From: XYA12-FULL-58-9 sp001798605
Lineage (GTDB): Bacteria > Myxococcota > XYA12-FULL-58-9
Length of the DNA: 42,065 bases
Assembly (NCBI GenBank): GCA_036736205.1
Contig: DAINMX010000027.1
Coordinates: 1-42,065 of the forward strand
Reading direction: 5' to 3'
The notes beneath the pieces are model-generated. The model did no database searches. It saw only the letters and a program-made list of their open reading frames with translations, and had not been told where the DNA came from. A program made the translations under genes and the position numbers. Position 1 is the stretch's first letter, and each line of letters starts with the position of its first letter. Positions 1 to 8,238 of this stretch are shown here, piece after piece.

Positions 1-89
1 ACATACAGACCACCGCCCGTTACGACCGCCGCGATCAGACAGCGCAGCAGCGCGGAGTTCTGCGGTTGGATGTGCCGTTCGATGGTTGA
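1..89 (+). CDS. Tyrosine recombinase (integrase), C-terminal fragment
   Basis: Only the last 28 codons lie in the window, in frame 3, ending at the TGA at 87-89. The frame begins IQTTARYDRRD and ends LDVPFDG. The TTARYDRR block is the tail motif of phage/XerD-type site-specific recombinases and contains the catalytic tyrosine (codon 21-23) that forms the covalent 3'-phosphotyrosine link to DNA. The rest of the protein (the R-H-R catalytic residues and the arm-binding domain) would lie to the left of the window. With an AbiE pair and a tRNA 3' fragment downstream, it is probably the integrase of the element that ends near 2240. The call rests on a short but characteristic motif. Confidence 0.7.
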   Translation, partial: IQTTARYDRRDQTAQQRGVLRLDVPFDG

Positions 90-390
90 CGATGGGCGAT
101 TTCCTCCGGTGTCGCTATCCACCATGCACCGGAAGGCACCTGCGTAGCGACAATTATAACTCCCCCCAAACGACGATGTGCTTGGCTTCACTGTATCAAG
201 TCCGCCGACTTCTTCTGGAGGCGGTGAGCCAGTTTTCAAAGGGTACGTGGCCTTTCCGCGAGCCGCCCCGGTTCATCAATCCAACCCAGGCGGCCGGGCC
301 GTGCACCATCGGCGCGTATCCAGCGCTCGACAGGTTGGCGGGCGCGATCGTCACCTCGTGCACTAGTAAGGTGCGCCCACGACACTCACG
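90..390. other. Gene-poor stretch between integrase and AbiE operon
   Basis: About 300 bases without a convincing gene. Open frames exist on both strands (86-433 on plus, 196-429 on minus), but neither product resembles a family I know, neither has a ribosome-binding site, and they overlap each other. It may hold decayed mobile-element sequence or the region 3' of int. I see no clear terminator. Confidence 0.4.
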
Positions 391-391
391 G

Positions 392-429
392 TTGTATCTT
401 GTCAGAAAAACGTGTAATATATCTGACAA
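392..429 (+). promoter_or_regulatory. AbiE promoter with overlapping inverted-repeat operator
   Basis: A -35 box TTGTAT (392-397) and a -10 box TAATAT (415-420) are separated by exactly 17 bases. A perfect 8-bp inverted repeat, TTGTCAGA (399-406) and TCTGACAA (422-429), brackets the -10 box and ends one base before the ATG at 430. Transcription would start near 427, so the mRNA would be leaderless or nearly so. There is no Shine-Dalgarno sequence. AbiEi antitoxins are known to bind inverted repeats in their own promoter, so this is the likely autoregulatory operator. Confidence 0.65.
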
Positions 430-1038
430 ATGACGGTCATTGAGAAAATACGCTCACGAATTAACGAACTGGGCCTTGGGGTGCCGTTTTCGTCCTCTGT
501 GCTACTCGACCTCGGCACCCGTGCTGCCATCGATCAGTCTCTGTCACGAATGGTCAAGGCCGGTGAGCTCGTGCGCGTCGCACGTGGGCTCTTCGCTCGC
601 CCGAAGGAGAACCGCTACGTTGGGCGAGTACTGCCAAACCCGCTGAGCATCGCTGAAGCCGCTGCAAAAGCGACGGGGGCGACCGTTGACATTCATGGTG
701 CCGAAGCGTTGCGCCGCTTTGGACTCACGACCCAGGTTCCAACCCAAGCCGTCTTTTACACCACCGGACCGTCGCGTCGGTTAATGGTGGGACAGATGGT
801 GGTGAGGCTCCTACACGTCGCGGCTCGCAAACTCACGCTCGCAGGCCGCCCAGCAGGGCTCGGCCTTTCCGCCCTCTGGTATCTCGGCCGGAGCTCAGTC
901 ACAAAAGAGGTCATCGGAACAATCGCCGAGAGGCTGGGGCCCGATGAGTTTCGCGTCTTGAGCGCCGCAAGAACGTCGATGCCTGCATGGATGGCAGATG
1001 CGATCTACCGGTATGAGCAGGAGACCACTCATGGCTGA
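430..1038 (+). CDS. abiEi: AbiEi-like antitoxin of a type IV toxin-antitoxin system
   Basis: The product is 202 residues and resembles the AbiEi/DUF6088 family. It has an N-terminal winged-helix-like part (roughly residues 1-60, with the segment SRMVKAGELVRVARGLF typical of these wHTH domains), followed by the antitoxin domain. The family both represses its own operon and neutralises the AbiEii nucleotidyltransferase without forming a stable complex with it, which is the type IV mode. The 3' end overlaps the toxin start by 8 bases (1031-1038), so the two are probably translationally coupled. The start is the ATG at 430, directly abutting the inverted-repeat operator. It sits between an integrase fragment and a tRNA scar, as expected for horizontally acquired defence cargo. 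The family call is by motif and by partner. Confidence 0.82.
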   Translation: MTVIEKIRSRINELGLGVPFSSSVLLDLGTRAAIDQSLSRMVKAGELVRVARGLFARPKENRYVGRVLPNPLSIAEAAAKATGATVDIHGAEALRRFGLTTQVPTQAVFYTTGPSRRLMVGQMVVRLLHVAARKLTLAGRPAGLGLSALWYLGRSSVTKEVIGTIAERLGPDEFRVLSAARTSMPAWMADAIYRYEQETTHG

Positions 1039-2041
1039 GCGGTTCTTCGATCTCGACCGAGCAACCCAAAGCGAGATCCTCCGGGCGCTCACGGATAAGC
1101 TCCCACTCTCTCCAGCAGTCATCGAGAAGGACATCTGGGTGTGCTGGGCCCTCGACAAGCTCTTCACCATGCCCGGCCGCGTGCGAATGGCATTCAAAGG
1201 CGGCACGTCGCTGTCCAAGGTCTACAACGCTATCCATCGCTTCTCCGAGGACGTGGACGTGACGCTGGACTACCGCGCTCTCACCCACGGCATCGACCCC
1301 TTCGCGAAGACAACATCCAAGACCAAGGTGAAGAAGCTCGCCGCCGATCTCCAGGCGCGTGTGAAAGAGCACGCCCTCAAAGTGGTCGTGCCCCATTTCG
1401 AGCACTGCATCGGCGAGCTGCACCTCGAAGGCATGGGCGTCAGGTGCGACGACGCTGGCGAGAAGATCTGGGTCAAATACCTGAGCGTCGTGGACGAACG
1501 CGCCGCCTACGTGGCCGACAGCGTCCTTATCGAGCTCGGCGGCCGCAACATCACCGAGCCCAGCGAGCAGCATCGCCTGCAACCGTTTGCAGCGCCCCAC
1601 GTCAAAGATCTCGAGTGGCCGGTCGCTAACGTGGATGTTCTGTCACCCAAGCGGACGTTCTGGGAGAAGGCGACACTCATCCACGCCGAGTGCAACCGTG
1701 GCGAGCTCAAAGCAGCGCCGGCTCGTATGTCACGTCACTGGTATGACTTGGCTATGCTCGCGCCTCACGAAATCGGAGCGAGCGCCGTCGCAGACCGAGC
1801 GTTGCTCGGGAGCGTCGTCGAACACAAGCAGGTGTTCTTCTACGCGGCCCACTCCCGCTACGGCGACTGCCTCACAGGCCGCCTGCGCTTGGTGCCGGAC
1901 GAGCCGATGAAGAGCGAGCTTCGAAAAGACTTCGAGGCCATGCGCAGCGCCGGCATGTTCGACGAGGAGCCCCCATCGTTTGATGCCATCCTCGCGCGTC
2001 TCGACGAGCTCGCGAAATGCGTCAACGCCGCGACGCCATGA
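1031..2041 (+). CDS. abiEii: AbiEii-like nucleotidyltransferase toxin
   Basis: The product is 336 residues from the ATG at 1031 (MAERFF). An in-frame start at 998 is possible but would deepen the overlap with abiEi. The nucleotidyltransferase signature is intact: KGGTSLSK followed by a spacer and SEDVDVT (the G-S ... D-x-D metal site), and a later FWEKATLIHAE motif typical of the AbiEii family. Such proteins bind NTPs, and relatives (mycobacterial MenA, for example) modify tRNA acceptor ends. In AbiE systems activation gives phage abortive infection. No disruption is visible, so toxin and antitoxin should both be functional. It is co-transcribed with abiEi from the promoter at 392-420. The exact substrate cannot be read from sequence. 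Confidence 0.85.
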   Translation: MAERFFDLDRATQSEILRALTDKLPLSPAVIEKDIWVCWALDKLFTMPGRVRMAFKGGTSLSKVYNAIHRFSEDVDVTLDYRALTHGIDPFAKTTSKTKVKKLAADLQARVKEHALKVVVPHFEHCIGELHLEGMGVRCDDAGEKIWVKYLSVVDERAAYVADSVLIELGGRNITEPSEQHRLQPFAAPHVKDLEWPVANVDVLSPKRTFWEKATLIHAECNRGELKAAPARMSRHWYDLAMLAPHEIGASAVADRALLGSVVEHKQVFFYAAHSRYGDCLTGRLRLVPDEPMKSELRKDFEAMRSAGMFDEEPPSFDAILARLDELAKCVNAATP

Positions 2042-2197
2042 GCGCCATCGCCGCCTTCCATGCAAAAAATCTCAAGCCATTTCTCGGGCCACAGGTGCAT
2101 GAAACTCGGCAAGATGAGCAAGGTTGACAGCGTTGATCCCGTATGGAAGAGGTTGAAATGTAAGAACAGTGAAGTGAGCTAAGGACGTTTGGGCGAC
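2042..2197. other. AbiE 3' flank, no gene recognised
   Basis: This spacer runs between the toxin stop and the tRNA scar. A 27-codon frame (2099-2182) begins MKLGKMSKVDSVDP and then stops. It could be a gene remnant, but it is too short to assign. No terminator hairpin with a T-tract is visible. Confidence 0.35.
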
Positions 2198-2249
2198 CTC
2201 ATAACCCGAAGGTCCATGGCTCAAATCCATGCCCCGCTACCCGCTACCA
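2198..2249 (+). other. 3' fragment of initiator tRNA-Met gene: probable att site
   Basis: From CTCATAA (anticodon loop with CAT, 2198-2204) the sequence matches the 3' half of a bacterial initiator tRNA: CCCGA anticodon-stem strand, variable loop, a T-arm CATGG/CCATG around CTCAAAT, and acceptor strand CCCCGCT followed by ACC. The CCC strand is the three-G:C anticodon-stem hallmark of tRNA-fMet. Immediately 5' of the anticodon loop the similarity stops: GCGAC cannot pair with CCCGA, and there is no D-arm. The heptamer CCGCTAC is duplicated in tandem (2234-2240, 2241-2247). This is the expected scar where a tyrosine recombinase integrated into a tRNA gene. The element lies to the left and chromosomal flank to the right. 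It is not a functional tRNA. Confidence 0.72.
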
Positions 2250-2376
2250 AACACTTCCGTCGAAGAGCGCAACGAAGCTCAGCGGTGTAACTGGCCTTAC
2301 ATGTTTATGCTGTAGCCCGCGGATCTTTCCGCTCGATCGTCAGCTCGACCTGGCCGCCAACCTTCACGGTCACAGT

Positions 2377-3570
2377 GTGGAGTTTGTTTCGAAACTCGTG
2401 CTGCTATGCACGGTCGTGCCCTTCGGCAAAGGCTGCGAACTGTTCTCGTCTTTCTGTGGGTTCTCCGTCAGTACGCACTTGGCCCGCACCTTGACCTTCA
2501 CCATCGGCACGCGATTGTTCGAGGTCGAGATGCAACGGGCCAAAACTCTGTGGGAACAACGCGCGACGAACCCCGAGCTCTTCGAGCCTGTGCCTGCGAA
2601 GCTGCGAACTATCGAGAGGCACGAGCGCGTCTACGTGATAACTGACAACTCCAAAATCGGGGTGCAGGAAGGCAAGCGTGGTCGCAACGCACCGAAGGTC
2701 AAAACGTTGCGCAAAATCCTTCAGCATGAGCGTCTCAAGCGAACACGTAATGCAAAAAGGACCAAGCCTGGGCCAGAACCCACGGAGCCAGTCGAGTCGG
2801 TCAAAAACGATGGTCTGGATGATGACTCTTGGCGCGACATTCGTGGTCTGTTGATCTTTCGTGAAGCCGATCTCGCGCAATCGAGTCCGCGACGACGGGA
2901 AATCCTCAAACGCAGAGTCATCGGCCACTTGGGTACCAAAGAGGAATGGCTGCAACTCGTGCACATGGCATTTTACGAAGAAGGCGTCTACACCGCTCGC
3001 GAGGTCGTTGTGGTGGCCGATGGCGGCAACGGCATCTGGGAGTTGATCGCGGAGTTGCTGCCGTCAACGTCGTCACGACGGGTCGTCGAAATTCTCGATT
3101 GGTACCACGCCGCATCCCATCTCTGGGCTGTGGGCAGAGCCTTGAAGGGCTGCAAGACGCCAGCACAGAAGCAACAGTGCATCGCTTGGGTGACCACGCT
3201 GCTCGACAATCTTGCTGCGGGCCAGGTCGCCAACGTGCTTCAGCGCCTGCGCAAGCTGAAGAACCTTCGCGGCGACTCGGCAGACACCGTCCGCAAATGC
3301 ATCAAATACTTCGATAGCCATCGCGCTCGGATGCGATACACCTGGTATCGAAAGAACAAGATGCTGATCGGCTCTGGCGCTATGGAGAGCATCCACGCCT
3401 GGGTATTCCAACCCCGCTGCCGGCTGCCCGGCATGCGCTGGTCGAAGGCCGGGGCCAACGCGATTCTGAGATTGCGCTGTTCGTGGGCCTCTGGGCGTTG
3501 GGATGAAGATTTCGCGTCAGCGGCGGTTGCTGCCAAAGAGACGCCGCGTCAAATCAAGGCCGCCGCATGA
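2377..3570 (+). pseudogene. ISKra4-like transposase, probably 5'-truncated
   Basis: The frame encodes 397 residues from a GTG. It resembles the ISKra4 transposase family: an Asp in VYVITDN, an Asp in VVVADGGNGIWEL followed by ILDWYHAASHL, and Glu in IGSGAMES followed by RLPGMRWSKAGANAILRLR, a DDE-type arrangement. Family-like sequence continues in frame upstream of the GTG (CCSPRIFPLDRQLDLAANL, from about 2314), and the frame is open back to a TAA at 2161, so the GTG is not the ancestral start. The N-terminal region normally found ahead of this block is missing and replaced by DNA next to the tRNA scar. I saw no terminal inverted repeats. It is probably a dead IS remnant; the catalytic core itself shows no frameshift. 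Confidence 0.68.
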
Positions 3571-3801
3571 AAGAGTCACTCAGAATAATCTGCGCCCGAT
3601 TCCCCCCGAATCACCATATGCACCGTTATCTCTTCGTCGCAGCTCCCGAGATGTTTTGTGTGAGGCCGGATTCGCTGCTCGACGTACGTCAAGTACGCCT
3701 GCGCGCAAATCCTCGCTGCTCTTCGACCTAACGGCACATCTGGCGATTCGGATAGCGTTTGATGGTGGATTAGGGTTCCCGGCATTCCCCGGCTACCGGC
3801 A
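3571..3801. other. Intergenic region between IS remnant and backbone genes
   Basis: About 230 bases between two convergent genes. I see no recognisable gene, no IS terminal repeat and no clear terminator. It presumably holds the right end of the degenerate IS and the start of conserved chromosome. Confidence 0.4.
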
Positions 3802-4572
3802 TCAACCCGGGCCGATATACTCTGGAACAACCTTACTTTGAGGCTGAAGCTCAAACAGATCCGGATCGAGCTTCTCAGGATAATCAACGTCCCGTAGGAT
3901 CACTTCGAGATCGGTTTCCTCGACGGCCACATGCATACGGATACGAGCCGGCAACCCCTGAGCGTCCCAGCTCTGGATATGCATCTGCGATATCTCTTTG
4001 CCGTTCATCAGAACCCAGGCACCGGTCGCGCGATGGCTCTCTGGATCCACCTCGACCCGATGAACCTGGCCATCCCGTTCCCACTCGAGCACGAACCTGC
4101 CAACTGTTTCGTCATATCTCAGAGTCGCGTCCTTCTCGATGGGCACCTCGCCAAACAAGAGGCTAACCCATCCCTGAGGGCCGAGCCCCAACTTGGCGAT
4201 GCCGAACATGGCGTCAATATTGTCGGGGGTGGCCGGTCCTTGAAAAAAGCGGGAGGCCTTGAGGTCGGCGAGCTGCAGTTCTCGCCCATTGGTGGCAAAC
4301 GCATGCAAGACACCACCATGCGGCCCTTGCAGCTCATAACGGAAACTGCCGGGTCTTTGCACCGCGAGGCTGGCTGTCGCCCGCACCCGACCTTCAGGTC
4401 CGAAATAGGACAGGCGCAGCTCTGCCGTATATGACTTCGCAGCCACGTGAGCCTTTGCCATGCGTTTCTCGAGCTCGACGACATTTGCAACTCGGAGATG
4501 CTCTGCGAGAGGTTTTGTCGTGGCACACCCAACACTCCACAACATGGGAATCGCGAATAACCAGTGCTTCAT
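3802..4572 (-). CDS. Outer-membrane-type lipoprotein, LolA/LolB-like fold
   Basis: The product is 256 residues with a lipoprotein signal peptide (MKHWLFAIPMLWSVGCATT, lipid-modified Cys at about residue 16; the lipobox SVGC is slightly atypical). The mature part is a beta-rich, strand-repeat protein (ELRLSYFGPEGRVRA, RFVLEWERDGQVHRVEVDP, PDLFELQP) with the pattern of LolA/LolB/DUF4292 lipid-binding folds. Such proteins usually chaperone lipoproteins or act in the outer membrane, but the substrate here is unknown. Its ATG overlaps the stop of the upstream TPR lipoprotein gene (ATGA at 4569-4572), so the two are translationally coupled and probably work together. It is the last gene of the minus-strand run. 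Confidence 0.6.
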   Translation of the reverse strand: MKHWLFAIPMLWSVGCATTKPLAEHLRVANVVELEKRMAKAHVAAKSYTAELRLSYFGPEGRVRATASLAVQRPGSFRYELQGPHGGVLHAFATNGRELQLADLKASRFFQGPATPDNIDAMFGIAKLGLGPQGWVSLLFGEVPIEKDATLRYDETVGRFVLEWERDGQVHRVEVDPESHRATGAWVLMNGKEISQMHIQSWDAQGLPARIRMHVAVEETDLEVILRDVDYPEKLDPDLFELQPQSKVVPEYIGPG

Positions 4573-6428
4573 GTCGCATCACCTTTGGAAAGCTCGATGT
4601 TCAACACTCTACGCAACGATGGTGACGGCTTCGCTTCCATCGCCGCTCGATACGCGGCGCAGGCTGCGTCGGAATCGCCCATCGCGCGGTAGGCGTCCCC
4701 CAGATGCCTCAGTATCTCAGGGTCGCCCAAGATCGCATAGCTGGCCTGCCGCAACAGATCGAGCGCGGCTTCGTGCTGTCCGCGGCGCAACAACAACCAC
4801 CCGAGACTATCGGTGATGTATCCGTCGTCTGGAGCAAGTCTGTGTGCCCGGCGCAGATACACCTCGGCGTCGCCAAGTCGCCTGCCTGCGTCGGTCAACA
4901 CAAAACCAAGGGCATTGAGCCGCATGGGGTCCTGCGGCTCCTGCTGCTGCAATCGCCCCAAGAGACCGACGGCCTCATCAACACGGCCGTATCGCGCCCA
5001 TAGGTCTGCGAGTCGCAGCTGCAACTCCGGCGATTCGGAACCGAGCTGTTCGAGCTCAGCAATGGCCTCTGTTTTGTGTCCAAAAAAATCGGCGAGCTGC
5101 GACCGTGCAATCGCCATGTCCTCCACAGTCACTTTGTTGCGCACACGCCGCAACAACGCCGACAGATATTCTCGAGCAACTTCCTCCTCTGCATTTTGGC
5201 TGAGAAAACGAGCAGCATCCACCACAGCTTCCCTCGGTTGATCGCTCTCGAGCGCCGCCCAGGTTATTTGTTCCATGGCCAATTCGAGTTGCAGCTGTAT
5301 CGCGTGACACCACGCCCGCGGCCGATGCAGTCGCGGGTCTCGCTCTTGTCCGGACAATGTGAGTGTCTGCAGGCAACCGCGTCCATCTCCGAGTCGCAGT
5401 AGAATCTCTGCAAGGTAGAGCCGTGCCTCCAAAACGCCTGTCTCAGAAATGGTCTTGCGCAGCAACGCCAATCCAGAGGTCCTGTGTCCTTCGAGGATAT
5501 CCGCGGCCGCCAAGGCCATGCGGGCATGTGCACTCCCCTGCGTCTGCACCAGCGCCTCGGCCCGAAAGGCCTCAGCTTCTTCTCGTCCAGCGCGCAACAA
5601 GTACCGAGTAATCCGAATGTAGAGATCGATGTCGTCTGGATAGAAGGCAAGCATGGATACCAGAGCGTCTGCCGCATCACCGGGAAGCCGCTGCATGCTG
5701 AGAACGTGCGCTTCCGCCAGCGCCGCCGCTCGACTGGTCGGATTAAGAACCCGGGCCCGACGATAGATGTCCACGGCGACATCCAGATTGCCGTGATCCT
5801 CGAAAACATTCCCCAAACGTAGGGCAAGTGCGTCGTCGGTTTTCGCCTCCAGGGCTTGGGCCACTGTTTCCGCTGCCTCATCGCCCTTGCCGAGCCAAAG
5901 CAGCGTGTCCACCAATGTCGGCGCCGCCAATGGCAGAACTTGCTGGTCGCCTATCGCTCGACGCAGGTGTTCAACGGCAGACTGGAGCGCGCGATCGCCG
6001 GCAGCCAACTCACCCGCCAGCCATCGCAGCCACGGGTCGTCGGGTGACTTGGCGAGCCCGGAATTCAAAACCTCTCGCGCCTTTGTTGGATTTCCCGACA
6101 GTCCCCAGGCACGGCTCAACCGCTCGTGAACAAACCCAGAGGTCGGGGCATAAATCAGCGCCAATCTCAAGTGCGGTATGGCGGCGGCGGCTTCGCCCGA
6201 ATGCAGGTACCACAAACCTCGCAAGAGGTGTTTCAGACCAACGGGCTCGACATGCTCGGCAGATTGCGGCACGGCGATGAGCCGCTCCGTCGACGGCACG
6301 GGGACACCCGCCATGGGTGAATGTGCACAACCTGCCGCCCCGAGCGCTGTGACTGCGCCGCACAGAAGGAGGTTTTGCGAGAAAGAGTGTTTGAACAACA
6401 TCGATGGGGTGCGGCGACGACGTCTCAA
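4569..6428 (-). CDS. TPR-repeat lipoprotein
   Basis: The product is 619 residues from the TTG at 6428, or 610 from the ATG at 6401. The TTG overlaps the stop of the upstream gene and has a GGAAG element 5 bases ahead, so coupled initiation there is plausible. The N-terminus has an Arg-rich n-region, a hydrophobic core and a lipobox (LGAAGCAHS). The rest is alpha-helical tetratricopeptide repeats across almost the whole length (for example HLRLALIYAPTSGFVHERL, AVDIYRRARVLNPTSRAAAL, YLRRAHRLAPDDGYITDSL). TPR lipoproteins of this size usually scaffold envelope complexes, such as those for outer-membrane biogenesis or motility. Overlapping ATGA/TTGA junctions tie it to both neighbours. No enzymatic motif is visible. 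Confidence 0.72.
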   Translation of the reverse strand: MRRRRRTPSMLFKHSFSQNLLLCGAVTALGAAGCAHSPMAGVPVPSTERLIAVPQSAEHVEPVGLKHLLRGLWYLHSGEAAAAIPHLRLALIYAPTSGFVHERLSRAWGLSGNPTKAREVLNSGLAKSPDDPWLRWLAGELAAGDRALQSAVEHLRRAIGDQQVLPLAAPTLVDTLLWLGKGDEAAETVAQALEAKTDDALALRLGNVFEDHGNLDVAVDIYRRARVLNPTSRAAALAEAHVLSMQRLPGDAADALVSMLAFYPDDIDLYIRITRYLLRAGREEAEAFRAEALVQTQGSAHARMALAAADILEGHRTSGLALLRKTISETGVLEARLYLAEILLRLGDGRGCLQTLTLSGQERDPRLHRPRAWCHAIQLQLELAMEQITWAALESDQPREAVVDAARFLSQNAEEEVAREYLSALLRRVRNKVTVEDMAIARSQLADFFGHKTEAIAELEQLGSESPELQLRLADLWARYGRVDEAVGLLGRLQQQEPQDPMRLNALGFVLTDAGRRLGDAEVYLRRAHRLAPDDGYITDSLGWLLLRRGQHEAALDLLRQASYAILGDPEILRHLGDAYRAMGDSDAACAAYRAAMEAKPSPSLRRVLNIELSKGDAT

Positions 6429-8104
6429 TGACGCTTCCGTGACTTCCGTTTCTTGCCGTTCGCCGCAGGCGTTACCGCCGCAGGCGCCGGCGCAGCACCC
6501 TCGTACATTTGTTCGATCAGATGCTTCGCTTTGTCATGCTTCGGGACTCCAGCAAGAATCTCTTTGGCGAGACGCGTAGCGCCAGTTTTGTCGCCTCGCT
6601 CCTTCAACAACAAAGCGAGCTCGTACTTTGCACGGCAGAACCGCGGCTCGGCCTTCAGCGCTGACTCGTAAGCGGCTCGCGCGGCCTCCTCTTGTTTCTT
6701 TTCATTTGCCCGCACTCGGGCTTGCAGAAAAGGTGCCCACGAATTGGGCGGCTCGTCGAGATTCAACCCGTCCTCGGAGCCGTATCGCAAAGTCGAGCTG
6801 TGCTGCAGATACTGCGCCGCCCGGGAGATCATGTCTGAGTCGGTCGTGTAATAAATTCCTGACGCCTCTGCGACAAATGGATTGTTGGGAAACGCCTCAA
6901 AACCAACACGCAGCTTCGCGAAGCCCTCGCGCGTGATTTTGCCGCCGCTCTCGAAGAGCTTGGCTGAATCCGTGCTGCTCTGCTTCGCTTGAGCGCGAAG
7001 CTCAACGAGCCTCGCCTTGGCGTCCGCGCCACGTTTGTCGGTAGGCAACGCCTCAATGGCTTGAATCTCCGCAATAGCCTTTTCCCCGACCGCGCGAATC
7101 GCCCGACCTTGGTTTTGAATGTCAGATCCACGCAAAACGTGAGCGATGCCATACAGTGCAATGGCGTCAGGATAGAGCTCATCTTTTTCGAGAGCCATCT
7201 TAAACTGCTCGATGGCTTCTGCGTAGGCTGCGTCTGTGTCGTCCAACATCCGCAGCCTGCCCGCATCAGCGTATGGGACAGCCTCTGGACTCACTGTGAT
7301 CTTCACGCCAATCAAACGCCCCACGGTGAGATCGAATACTCGAGGAACAAAAGCGTAGGTAACTCCGACAAACGCGACGATCGTTACAAAGATCCCCAGC
7401 AGCACCTTTCTGCGGGTTCGTTTCTTCTGCAGGATCCTCTCGAAGTCGTCTTCGAGAGACACGCCGTCGGGGGTCGCTTCGGGCTCACCGAGCTCGGCCG
7501 AGAGATTCACCATCTCCACGAGGTCAGGATCTGCCTCTGAGGTTGGTTCGGATTGCGGTTGCGATGGCTCGCTCTTTAACTTGTCGAGCGCCACCGGCTC
7601 AACGGGCAAAATGGGCCCGACCGCAACCGCTGCCGGGGCTCTTGAGTCGGCCGGCGCTGCTAGGTTGACCGGCGCTGACTCAACCGGAGGTGGACCGACC
7701 GGAGCCGATTGGGCCGCTGCCAAGTCGATCGGACCGCTCAGATCAAAGGGAGCTGGCTCCGGAGCGGCCAGCTCGGCAAGTGCTGACTGGACGGGGGCAG
7801 ATGGCGTTGTCGGCGCAGCTCGAGATGGCGCAGAAGGGGGTGCAACACCCGGCGCTGCAACAAAGAATACCTTCTGGCACTGCGTGCATTGGGCGTCGTA
7901 ACCCGCTGCCGGAATAGCAGAAGGCGCGAACTGATAGACGGCACCACAATGGTGGCAGGTGACCGAGATCTGCTCGACAGGTTTATCGGGCGCGACGAAA
8001 AACACACCGCCGCAACCAGTGCACTGGGCATCATATCCCTGCTCAGGGATCGCAGCAGCATCGAACTGATACTTGGCTGCACATTGGGGGCAGGCGACTT
8101 CCAT
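6425..8104 (-). CDS. Twin MJ0042-type zinc-ribbon, TPR membrane protein
   Basis: The product is 559 residues from the ATG at 8104 (MEVACPQC); ATG 8110 and GTG 8122 are alternatives. Two tandem zinc ribbons open the protein: CPQC...CTGC and CHHC...CTQC, each followed by the FFVA tail of MJ0042 ribbons common in deltaproteobacteria. A Pro/Ala-rich, acidic linker follows, then one transmembrane helix (VLLGIFVTIVAFVGVTYAF, about residue 235-255), then a C-terminal TPR-like region and a basic KKRKSRKRH tail. The layout suggests a cytoplasmic zinc-ribbon sensor or assembly head joined to a periplasmic TPR domain. It heads a coupled three-gene set with a TPR lipoprotein and a LolA/LolB-like lipoprotein, so an envelope-assembly role is likely but unproven. 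Confidence 0.7.
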   Translation of the reverse strand: MEVACPQCAAKYQFDAAAIPEQGYDAQCTGCGGVFFVAPDKPVEQISVTCHHCGAVYQFAPSAIPAAGYDAQCTQCQKVFFVAAPGVAPPSAPSRAAPTTPSAPVQSALAELAAPEPAPFDLSGPIDLAAAQSAPVGPPPVESAPVNLAAPADSRAPAAVAVGPILPVEPVALDKLKSEPSQPQSEPTSEADPDLVEMVNLSAELGEPEATPDGVSLEDDFERILQKKRTRRKVLLGIFVTIVAFVGVTYAFVPRVFDLTVGRLIGVKITVSPEAVPYADAGRLRMLDDTDAAYAEAIEQFKMALEKDELYPDAIALYGIAHVLRGSDIQNQGRAIRAVGEKAIAEIQAIEALPTDKRGADAKARLVELRAQAKQSSTDSAKLFESGGKITREGFAKLRVGFEAFPNNPFVAEASGIYYTTDSDMISRAAQYLQHSSTLRYGSEDGLNLDEPPNSWAPFLQARVRANEKKQEEAARAAYESALKAEPRFCRAKYELALLLKERGDKTGATRLAKEILAGVPKHDKAKHLIEQMYEGAAPAPAAVTPAANGKKRKSRKRH

Positions 8105-8238
8105 GGTCATCGGCAGACACACGTTTGGTTAGAATTTTGCCACTTCATACCACAAGATGGGGGGCCAGAACCACGTGGCAGACGAAAATTGCCATTGCAC
8201 CCCCAACGAACCCAAGGCGGAACGCCAGGGACGAAAGA

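Noticed and set aside
196..429. 77-codon frame on the minus strand
   Set aside because: It covers the AbiE promoter and operator, has no ribosome site and no recognisable product; it is kept only as unassigned spacer.
86..433. 115-codon frame on the plus strand
   Set aside because: It resembles no family, lacks a ribosome site, overlaps a minus-strand frame and runs into the abiEi operator and start.
2099..2182. 27-codon frame MKLGKMSKVDS...
   Set aside because: Too short to assign; a faint likeness to the start of some acetyltransferases is not enough.
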